A stretch of 64,000 nt of DNA, taken from positions 1 through 64,000 of the forward strand of contig CAYXYB010000008.1 in assembly GCA_964469215.1 (NCBI GenBank), written 5' to 3'. The stretch comes from SKPS01 sp964469215 (GTDB lineage: Bacteria > Bacteroidota > Bacteroidia > Bacteroidales > SKPS01). Shown here one piece after another: positions 57,059 through 64,000 of this stretch (the stretch's first letter is position 1; each line of letters begins with the position of its first letter). A program made the position numbers and the translations under genes. The notes beneath the pieces are model-generated. The model had not been told where the DNA came from. It ran no database searches and saw only the letters and a program-made list of their open reading frames with translations.

Positions 57059-59611
57059 TCAATGTCGGATTATGATTTTTCCCGAGGTTATGCTTCCGTC
57101 TTGTAATTGGATCATTATCAAATATATTCCCTGAGGAATCTTTTCGTCGTTTTCAATATTCAGAATATTTCCGGGAATTTTATTCTCCGGATTATCCCAT
57201 CTTCTTATAATATTGCCAGCCGGTGAAATAATGCTTATTGCACTTATTTTCTTATCCTTATTGTTCAGAGATATGGTAAAATTTCCGTCGGAGGGGTTCG
57301 GAAAAACATTGAATTCCGATTTTGTGCCGGGATGGATCTCGTTTACCTGATTCAGCCAGGTATAGGTATCGCTCCACCATATTCCCCTCCCGTAGGTAGC
57401 TGCAACCAGTCTGTGACTGTCGTAATGTATTTCAAGTTCTGCAATTTTAACATTTGGAAGTCCCTGAAAGAAGTTTACCCAATCGGTAAGAGTACTGTCA
57501 CGGTAGAATACGCCGACGTCCATTCCCACATAGAGCCCGCCATTTGAGCCTTTCTCGTGAATAATGCAATTTGCCGGCAAATTAGGTAACGACCCCGAAA
57601 TATTTGTCCATGAGCTGCCACCATTGGTTGTCATGAACACCTTTTTACCGCTGTAAAAGCCCGATAGTGTCACATAAACCACTAGAGGGTTACTGTGATT
57701 TACGGCAATATAGGTGATTGGATATGAAGGCAGGTTGTTATTGATCTGCACCCACGACTGTCCGCTGTTGTTAGTACGGTAGATTCTGTTATAGGTAGCA
57801 GCGTAAATATAGTTTGGATTTGAATGCGAATAGGCCAGAGATCTGAATTTGTCATAGTATCCCGTCGAAGTAAAGCTTGTCAAAGGCACCCAGGAGCTTC
57901 CGTAATTTGTAGACCGCCAGAGATTATCATATCCTGCAATCAAAGTGCTGTGATTTGTAGGATGCATAATATAGGGTGTTATCCATGAGCCCTCTTCTCC
58001 AATATCATCAGATATATTGTTCCAGTGGTTGCCACCGTTATATGACCTTGAGATTCTGCCATACTGCATCTCGCCGTACATATAACTCGAATTTGTATGG
58101 CTTACGATACACTCCATGCCGTCGCCACCCAACATATGTTTCCATGTGTTGTTTATAAGGAGATGTGTTCCGTTATCCTGCCAACCTCCAATAACCATTG
58201 AATAATCCTGTTTTGACAGACCTATACGGTAAACCTGGCCTATAGCAAGGCCGCTACTGATAGCCTGAAAGCTGGATCCGCTGTTGGAGGTGACGTCAAT
58301 ACCACCGTCGGAGCAAACATAAAGTGCTCCGGTAATAGGGTGATAATCCATGTAATGTATGTCGGCATGTACATAAGGCAGGCCTTCATCACCATACCAG
58401 TGTGCTCTTATTTGCCAGGAAGAACCACCGTTAATGCTTCTCCAGATATTAACACTGGCAACAAAGATTTCATTCTTGTTAACAGGCGACACTGCGACTC
58501 CCAGACAGTACCAGGCAATCCCACTGCTGCTTGAGCCATCGGTGGCATATCCAAGAATATTTGGTGATCCCGACATCCTGGTAAAGTTGCTGCCTCCGTC
58601 TGTTGACCTGTAAAGTCCTTCAAAACCCGAATCGCTGCTTTTTACAGTTATGACATAAACATAATCAGGGTCAGCATTAGTAACCGCCAGCTTTGCGCGA
58701 CCAATCTGATCGACTGATGGTATGTTCAGCGACAAAAATGATCCGCCGTTATCAACAGACCTTATGAATTTATTATTTAAAATGGCATATATAACAGCAG
58801 GATTACCGGGTTTGAAAGCAATATCACTGGTTGACCCTGGCCGGATCTGGTTCCAGTTCGACCCGCCATTGGTGCTTTTATAGATACCTAAAGTTGTTGC
58901 TGCATAAAGAGTGTTGGGGTCTGAAGGGTGGATTATAAGCCTTGATATCCTGCGCTGATCCGTAACAGGCCAGCTAAGTCCTGTGGTGTTCCATGTGTTG
59001 CCACCATCGAAGGACTTAAGGACACCCACAGAATATGTGTCACTGGCGTTAAAATCTCCGGTTGCAGCGTAAATAATGTCGGGATTCTGATAATCAACCA
59101 CAATGGAGGATATTCCCAGACTGGCAATATTATCTGCCATAGGATGCCAGTAAGCACCTGAAGTTGTTGTTTTCCATACACCTCCGGAAGCTGCTCCGGC
59201 CCACATGATTGATGACTGTGTTGGGTGAAAAGCAATGCAGTTGATCCTGCCCATACCCGGGCTGTTTACAGGTGTAACAAACGGTCCCAACGGAAGCCAG
59301 TTGGCCGATGGAGAAAATTTGCCCCCTGATGCCTCCTCTTTCATGAGCCGGTTGTACTCCACCCAGGTGCCATCAGGACGGGGATGGCGCCCCAGTTCAT
59401 CTACCCTGGAGTCAAGAAAGTATGAGATCCTGTCGAACTGCTTCCGTCCCGGAATACGTTCGCTCTTATCCATTGTGTCGATATATTGTTCAAACGCCTT
59501 CCTCGCCTCATGAAAATTGAAAGCTGAATCGGTAAGCATATCAACCCATGTTTGAGCCTGAAGCGATATCAGGCTTCCTGACAATGCTAAAACTATAAAA
59601 ACTAACCTCAT
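57059..59611 (-). CDS. T9SS protein with sortilin/BNR-type beta-propeller repeats, 850 residues
   Basis: The start at MRLVFIVLALSGSLISLQAQ (59611) gives a signal peptide; the frame continues 24 codons further without one. Many propeller blades carry (S/N)xDGGxxW or STNGGSNW motifs and NPxxIYAA strands, in two consecutive propeller-sized groups. The tail is a T9SS type A domain (FNVFPNPSDGNFTI ... IPQGIYLIMI). It shares the GxGRxxxxxFxP ... AGAxSGGxWKTTT opening with the 52103-55018 product, indicating paralogy. Likely a secreted or surface propeller protein; no enzymatic proof. Confidence 0.87.
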   Translation of the reverse strand: MRLVFIVLALSGSLISLQAQTWVDMLTDSAFNFHEARKAFEQYIDTMDKSERIPGRKQFDRISYFLDSRVDELGRHPRPDGTWVEYNRLMKEEASGGKFSPSANWLPLGPFVTPVNSPGMGRINCIAFHPTQSSIMWAGAASGGVWKTTTSGAYWHPMADNIASLGISSIVVDYQNPDIIYAATGDFNASDTYSVGVLKSFDGGNTWNTTGLSWPVTDQRRISRLIIHPSDPNTLYAATTLGIYKSTNGGSNWNQIRPGSTSDIAFKPGNPAVIYAILNNKFIRSVDNGGSFLSLNIPSVDQIGRAKLAVTNADPDYVYVITVKSSDSGFEGLYRSTDGGSNFTRMSGSPNILGYATDGSSSSGIAWYCLGVAVSPVNKNEIFVASVNIWRSINGGSSWQIRAHWYGDEGLPYVHADIHYMDYHPITGALYVCSDGGIDVTSNSGSSFQAISSGLAIGQVYRIGLSKQDYSMVIGGWQDNGTHLLINNTWKHMLGGDGMECIVSHTNSSYMYGEMQYGRISRSYNGGNHWNNISDDIGEEGSWITPYIMHPTNHSTLIAGYDNLWRSTNYGSSWVPLTSFTSTGYYDKFRSLAYSHSNPNYIYAATYNRIYRTNNSGQSWVQINNNLPSYPITYIAVNHSNPLVVYVTLSGFYSGKKVFMTTNGGSSWTNISGSLPNLPANCIIHEKGSNGGLYVGMDVGVFYRDSTLTDWVNFFQGLPNVKIAELEIHYDSHRLVAATYGRGIWWSDTYTWLNQVNEIHPGTKSEFNVFPNPSDGNFTISLNNKDKKISAISIISPAGNIIRRWDNPENKIPGNILNIENDEKIPQGIYLIMIQLQDGSITSGKIIIRH

Positions 59612-59734
59612 CAAATATAAATTTTGATGGCAAAAATAGTGATTTTTCACAAGACGGGCAACCAATAACATATCCGGTAACATCTTCCGTGGTCTATCTG
59701 CGGAAAAAGTTCGTATCTTTATCCGGAATTTCTA

Positions 59735-59755
59735 AACCATTAACCATTAACCATT
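59735..59755 (+). repeat. Three 7-bp tandem repeats upstream of the T9SS gene
   Basis: AACCATT occurs three times in direct succession 17 bases before the GTG start, with a partial fourth (AACAACCAT). Confidence 0.8.
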
Positions 59756-59771
59756 AACAACCATACCAACC

Positions 59772-61676
59772 GTGAAAAATATCAAATTCACCGTTATTAT
59801 TTTTCTGATTTTTCTTCTCGTTGCCAATGTTAAGGCACAGCAGAGCTCATACAACATTCTTAATTTCAAAGCAATCCCATTTGGCAGCCTTAAGGTAAGC
59901 GATCTTGGTAAAGACTGGTATTTCAGTTTAAAAAACCTGGAAGGTATAACAGAGGGTAATCGCACCTACCGACAACACCTGTTGAAACTTAAAGAGGAGA
60001 GTGCATCAAGATTTCCTGCAAAGGCTTATTCAAACAAGGGTTATTCAGGCAGTGCTATTGGCACGGCCCAGGTTCCTGACCCCGTTATACAGAAGAACTT
60101 CATGGGAAATCTCTACAGTTATAGTGTGCCAAACGATAATATTCTTGCTATCTCAAATGGCGATCAACTTATCTCAGCAATTAACACCAACATCTATTTT
60201 TATGACACAAAAAATGATACACTTTTAAAAACTGCGTCCCTGAATGCATTCGCAGCACCTCTTACAGGTATATCACCTCATCAGTACGATCCAAAATTAC
60301 TTTATGACCCACAGGAAGATAAGTTTGTTCTTGTGTTTCTTGCCGGATCCAGCTCAGATACCATTACAGATATTGTTGTTGCCTTTTCGGAGACGAATGA
60401 TATGATGGGAAACTGGAATCTGTATTCTCTCCCCGGTAACCCACTCAATGATACAAGCTGGACAGACTTCCCGGCTATTGCCCTGTCTGATAAAGAGCTT
60501 TTTCTCACAGTAAATCTGCTGAATTATGGCACTTCGTGGCAGACATCTTTTAAGCAAACAGTTGTTTGGCAGATTGATAAATTTGCCGGTTACAGTGGCC
60601 AGATCCTAAACACACGGCTATGGAACAATATTATTTACAACGGGCAAAACATCCGCAATATTCATCCAATACAGGGAGCCGATCAGCTTTACGGGCCAAA
60701 TATGTACCTCCTTTCCAACAGAAATTTCACTATCTATTCTGATTCCATATTTCTTCTTGAGATTACCGGTGACCTTTCAGACACCCTCGCTTCTCTTGAA
60801 ATCACTCACCTTACTGCAGATGTAGGCTATGGTGCCCCTCCTGATGCCAAGCAACCCAAAACAGTCAATGTGCTTGCAACAAACGATGCACGTGTGCTGG
60901 GAGGCTTCCTTCATAACAATAAGATACAGTTTGTGGGTAATTCCATCGACACAACAACAGGTAAAGCTGCAATTTACCATGGTGTCTTAAACAATGTGAA
61001 AAGCAATCCAACTATTAACGGACGGATTATTGCAGAACCGGGGATGGAGTTTGGATATCCCAATATCTCATTCAGTGGCAAGACTGCATTAAGTCAACAG
61101 GCAATTATTGGTTTCAACCATACCGGTGATTCCGCTTTTCCGGGGGTGTCAGCAATTCTGTTTGATGGGAATAACGGTTACTCAAACCGCATTGAGATCA
61201 AGACAGGAGAATACATTATCAATATTCTTTCAGGTTTGTATGAAAGATGGGGCGATTATACGGGAAACCAAAGAAAATACAACGAACCGGGGGTGGTCTG
61301 GATTTCCGGAATGTTTGGCGTAAAGACAGGAATACAGATGCATTTGGGGACTCAGATAGCAAAATTGGAATCTGTTTTAAATGAAACATCTGTTGTTAGT
61401 CAAAGGGTTAAACGGGATATACTCTTCTATCCAAACCCATTTGCAGATATGTTCTCGATGGAATTTACACTTGATAATCCAGGTGAAGTGATAATTGAAC
61501 TCAGGTCATTGACAGGGCAGACAGTCCAAAGATTTTTTCAAGGGGGTGTACAACAGGGAAAGAATGTGGTTGCATTCTCGACACTTAACCTTGACCATGG
61601 AGTCTATATGCTTTGTGGCTTCGATAATTCAGGCAGGCTGATTTTCAGCGAAAAGGTTATCAAAGCATCCCGTTAA
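59772..61676 (+). CDS. T9SS type A protein, 634 residues, probable beta-propeller
   Basis: The start is GTG 59772, opening a signal peptide (MKNIKFTVIIFLIFLLVANVKAQ). The middle shows propeller-like strands (DPKLLYDPQEDKFVLVFL, WTDFPAIALSDKELFLTVN, FSGKTALSQQAIIGFNHTGDS), but no catalytic motif I recognise. Residues about 555-634 are a T9SS type A domain (ILFYPNPFADMFSMEF ... LDHGVYMLCGF). Function unknown; secretion is well supported. Confidence 0.83.
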   Translation: MKNIKFTVIIFLIFLLVANVKAQQSSYNILNFKAIPFGSLKVSDLGKDWYFSLKNLEGITEGNRTYRQHLLKLKEESASRFPAKAYSNKGYSGSAIGTAQVPDPVIQKNFMGNLYSYSVPNDNILAISNGDQLISAINTNIYFYDTKNDTLLKTASLNAFAAPLTGISPHQYDPKLLYDPQEDKFVLVFLAGSSSDTITDIVVAFSETNDMMGNWNLYSLPGNPLNDTSWTDFPAIALSDKELFLTVNLLNYGTSWQTSFKQTVVWQIDKFAGYSGQILNTRLWNNIIYNGQNIRNIHPIQGADQLYGPNMYLLSNRNFTIYSDSIFLLEITGDLSDTLASLEITHLTADVGYGAPPDAKQPKTVNVLATNDARVLGGFLHNNKIQFVGNSIDTTTGKAAIYHGVLNNVKSNPTINGRIIAEPGMEFGYPNISFSGKTALSQQAIIGFNHTGDSAFPGVSAILFDGNNGYSNRIEIKTGEYIINILSGLYERWGDYTGNQRKYNEPGVVWISGMFGVKTGIQMHLGTQIAKLESVLNETSVVSQRVKRDILFYPNPFADMFSMEFTLDNPGEVIIELRSLTGQTVQRFFQGGVQQGKNVVAFSTLNLDHGVYMLCGFDNSGRLIFSEKVIKASR

Positions 61677-61718
61677 GACCTGTATTATTTCGATATTATT
61701 TATCTTCAGAAGGACGGT

Positions 61719-63137
61719 ATGACCATGTATTCCAGTGTTGAAATATTGAGAACCCTATTCTTGGAGACAGCAGGAATGCATCCTGAATTTACCGGTGTTA
61801 TAGAAACAGGTTCCGGATCAAAAAGGACTTATTATCGTCTATCGAATGGCGATATCTCTCTTGTTGGAGTATCGGGCGATAACACTGCCGAAAATGAAGC
61901 GTTCTATTACCTGACCGGCCATTTTCAATCATTTGGTCTTCCTGTCCCTGCAATAAAAGCCATAAGCCTTGACCGCAAGTATTATCTGATTCAGGATCTT
62001 GGCGATACAACTCTTTACAATGTATTGGTGTCATCAGATGAGAAGCAAAAAGAAAAGTTTCTCAAAAAGGCATTGGAGCATCTTGTCAGATTTCAGGTTA
62101 CTGCAATGTCTGGGCTCGATTTTGGGAGATGCTACCCGCGTATGGATTTTGACTTGCAGGCGGGAAAATGGGACATGAACTATTTCAAGTATATGTTCCT
62201 CAAACCCTTGTTTTCAGATATAAACGAGGACCTTCTGGAAAAAGAGTTTGATATGATTCTCAATGATTTGTTCAATAGCTACTTTTCAGGTTTTATGTAC
62301 AGGGATTTTCAGTCGCGCAATATAATGGTTGCTCATAACGGATTATGGTTCATCGATTATCAGGGTGGCAGGTTGGGACCAATAGAATATGATCCCGCTT
62401 CGTTGCTGTACCAGACCAGGATCTCAGTCCCGCCGGATTTGCGGAAAAGATTGGTGCAATATTACTGCAATCTGCTTAACGAATACAGGCCTGTAGATGC
62501 CGGTATGGTCGGAGCCAGGATACATTCCTTTGCATTGTTGCGGTTGCTTCAGACACTGGGAGCCTATGGGTACCGCGGCCTTTTCGAAAAGAAAGAAGCG
62601 TTTGTGAAACCAATATATCCTGCAATAAAAAACACACTCGAGGTTATCAAAACGATGCCACGACGTCACAAGCCTGAGTATATTGAAACCCTGCTACATG
62701 AAGCCCTACCGGTTTTCAACCGGCAAAATCATGAAAACCAAACACTCACGGTAAATGTAAACAGCTTTTCCTATATGCATGGCATCCCCGATGATGAAGC
62801 CGGTAACGGTGGTGGCTTTGTTTTCGATTGCAGGGCATTGCCAAACCCACACCACGAGCTACATCTGCGTGAGTATTCAGGTGTCGATATGGTTATAGCA
62901 GACTGGCTGGGCAGCAAGCCTGAAGTGTCTGAATTCCTTGATAATTGTGAATCCCTGGTTAAAAATACTGTTGATGTTTATGTGCAGCGGGGTTTCACAA
63001 ACCTTCAGGTGAATTTCGGTTGTACCGGAGGGAAACACAGATCGGTTTATTGTGCTGAAGTGCTTTGTGCCAGGTTGAAACAACATTACGGAAATATCGT
63101 TGTTAAGACTTATCATACAAGATTGAACAGTAACTAA
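61719..63137 (+). CDS. AmgK-like sugar kinase fused to RapZ C-terminal domain
   Basis: 472 residues with an AAGGA site before ATG 61719. Residues 1-335 are an APH-fold kinase: FMYRDFQSRNIM is the catalytic loop (Asp, Asn), FIDYQGGRLGPIEYDPASLL the metal/post-metal segment, which closely follows AmgK (N-acetylmuramate/N-acetylglucosamine-1-kinase). Residues about 350-470 match the RapZ C-terminal domain: FDCRALPNPHHELHLR and GCTGGKHRSVYCAE. In E. coli that domain senses glucosamine-6-phosphate and binds small RNA. The adjacent MurU-like gene supports a role in cell-wall sugar recycling. No RapZ kinase domain is present. Confidence 0.87.
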   Translation: MTMYSSVEILRTLFLETAGMHPEFTGVIETGSGSKRTYYRLSNGDISLVGVSGDNTAENEAFYYLTGHFQSFGLPVPAIKAISLDRKYYLIQDLGDTTLYNVLVSSDEKQKEKFLKKALEHLVRFQVTAMSGLDFGRCYPRMDFDLQAGKWDMNYFKYMFLKPLFSDINEDLLEKEFDMILNDLFNSYFSGFMYRDFQSRNIMVAHNGLWFIDYQGGRLGPIEYDPASLLYQTRISVPPDLRKRLVQYYCNLLNEYRPVDAGMVGARIHSFALLRLLQTLGAYGYRGLFEKKEAFVKPIYPAIKNTLEVIKTMPRRHKPEYIETLLHEALPVFNRQNHENQTLTVNVNSFSYMHGIPDDEAGNGGGFVFDCRALPNPHHELHLREYSGVDMVIADWLGSKPEVSEFLDNCESLVKNTVDVYVQRGFTNLQVNFGCTGGKHRSVYCAEVLCARLKQHYGNIVVKTYHTRLNSN

Positions 63138-63149
63138 TATTCAGATTTT

Positions 63150-63278
63150 GTGACAAAGCATTGTAAGAAAGACAAGTCGGCAAAGGAGGAGGAGGCTGAA
63201 TATATTTGCGGCAGATGCGAACGGTTGGCGCGGAAGAAGGATAAGTTGTGCAAACCTGAAAAGATCAGAAAGAAATGA
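63150..63278 (+). CDS. 42-residue four-cysteine mini-protein
   Basis: A short frame from GTG 63150 to TGA 63278 encodes a lysine-rich peptide with HC near residue 5, CGRC at 20-23 and a cysteine at 34, which could bind zinc or an iron-sulfur centre. Its TGA overlaps the ATG of the nucleotidyltransferase as ATGA, typical of coupled translation, and it begins 12 bases after the kinase-RapZ gene. GGAGGAGGAGG inside it (63185-63195) is probably too far upstream to serve the next gene. No family recognised. Confidence 0.6.
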   Translation: MTKHCKKDKSAKEEEAEYICGRCERLARKKDKLCKPEKIRKK

Positions 63279-64000
63279 AGGCACTGATATTGGCAGCCGG
63301 TATTGGCAGCCGTCTTAAACCTTTTACTGATACAATGCCAAAGGCTATGGTGACGGTAGCCGGCAAACCAATGATTATGCACGTTGTTGAACGACTGGTA
63401 TCCTTTGGAATAAAAGATTTTGTAGTCAACATCCACCATTTTGCCGGAACGCTGAAAGATTATTTGTCAGAAGCCCTGCCTGGCAATATAAACCTGACAT
63501 TCTCCGACGAAAGTGATAGCTTGCTTGATACAGGTGGTGCACTTAAGAGAGCAAAGAGTTATTTTTATGAAGAGGAATTTTTTATGATACACAATGCGGA
63601 TGTTTGGACCACACTGGATCCTATAGCCCTTGCTATGTATCATCAAAGGTCTGGCGGAGTTGCAACTCTTGCTGTAAGGAACAGGGAGTCATCCAGGAAA
63701 TTGGTTTTCGACAATTCTTTTCATCTATCAGGATGGGAAGATGTTAAAGCGAAAAAGAAAAACATTGTCAAAGAGATTTCCGGACCGGTTATGAACCTTG
63801 CTTTCAGTGGGGTGCAGATAGTTAGGCCTGTAATTTTCAAATATTTCCCGGAGCATGATTGTTTTCCATTGGTGGAGCTGTACCTGAATGCTGCCGGCGC
63901 CGGTGAAGTGATCTCCGGATTTGTTCATGATGATGACGACTGGTTTGATCTGGGCACACCTGAAAAAATCGAAAAATTGGAACGGACTCTTTCCGGATTA
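63275..64000 (+). CDS. MurU-like sugar-1-phosphate nucleotidyltransferase (3' end outside window)
   Basis: 242 codons are visible with no stop, so the gene continues to the right. The N-terminal LILAAGIGSRLKPFTDTMPKAMVTVAGKPM motif is the nucleotidyltransferase GxGxRL...PK signature; NADVW carries the metal-binding Asp, and DTGGAL and WFDLGTPEKIEKLE are family blocks. In the AmgK/MurU pathway MurU makes UDP-MurNAc from MurNAc-1-phosphate; the neighbouring AmgK-like kinase makes this assignment likely, though a mannose- or glucose-type NTP transferase cannot be excluded. Confidence 0.87.
   Translation, partial: MKALILAAGIGSRLKPFTDTMPKAMVTVAGKPMIMHVVERLVSFGIKDFVVNIHHFAGTLKDYLSEALPGNINLTFSDESDSLLDTGGALKRAKSYFYEEEFFMIHNADVWTTLDPIALAMYHQRSGGVATLAVRNRESSRKLVFDNSFHLSGWEDVKAKKKNIVKEISGPVMNLAFSGVQIVRPVIFKYFPEHDCFPLVELYLNAAGAGEVISGFVHDDDDWFDLGTPEKIEKLERTLSGL

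Noticed and set aside
63201..63208. TATATTTG as a promoter for the MurU-like gene
   Set aside because: It lies inside the Cys4 frame, has no spaced TTG upstream, and the tight gene packing suggests one transcript from before 61719.

Overview
The window is chromosomal DNA of a member of the Bacteroidota, most like the Bacteroidales and relatives. Supporting evidence: five proteins end in type IX secretion (T9SS) type A C-terminal domains; there are giant surface proteins with SprB, HYR and Ig-like repeats; phylum-typical families (DUF3822, DUF4476, PorT-like barrels, TonB receptors with carboxypeptidase-like plug extensions) are present; rsfS-ftsH-LUD-cdsA are in a row; several genes are preceded by the TAnnTTTG-type promoter element of this phylum. 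No rRNA, tRNA, CRISPR array, insertion sequence or phage gene was seen.

Layout. 1-18.2 kb is a surface-adhesin locus: the 3' part of a giant protein of about 80-residue disulfide-type repeats (open at the left edge), a 3604-residue mosaic giant, and a smaller T9SS cargo protein. The two giants share a roughly 275-residue C-terminal module with a doubled dockerin-like calcium motif instead of the usual T9SS tail, and the second also has a cohesin-like domain near its N-terminus. 18.3-28.8 kb is housekeeping: NUDIX hydrolase and pyrE (divergent), an SRPBCC protein, birA, rsfS-ftsH-LUD-cdsA, rsmD-DUF3822-membrane protein, a stand-alone HsdR-N nuclease-like protein and holA. 28.9-44.8 kb mixes envelope and metabolism: a TonB-dependent receptor, TlpA-like thioredoxin and coaD, a two-domain M16 protease, a 1722-residue lipase-like/beta-helix T9SS protein, a lipoprotein, a LutA-like CCG protein, a DUF4476 protein and a peroxiredoxin.

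44.9-51.8 kb carries tex (interrupted by a one-base frameshift), a beta-barrel protein, a class I amidotransferase-like lipoprotein, an unknown 242-residue protein, and the trmN6-rimM-rpsP cluster, in which ribosomal protein S16 has a long glutamate/valine/alanine tail encoded by a hexanucleotide repeat. 52.1-61.7 kb holds two paralogous T9SS proteins with sortilin/BNR-type repeats, an O-methyltransferase, a single-domain M16 protease and a third T9SS protein. 61.7 kb to the right edge is a probable cell-wall sugar recycling operon: an AmgK-like kinase fused to a RapZ C-terminal domain, a four-cysteine mini-protein absent from ordinary gene calls, and a MurU-like nucleotidyltransferase cut by the window end.

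The most interesting points are the cohesin/dockerin-like architecture and shared C-terminus of the giants, the kinase-RapZ fusion with its translationally coupled Cys4 mini-protein, the hexanucleotide-encoded tail of S16, and the tex frameshift.
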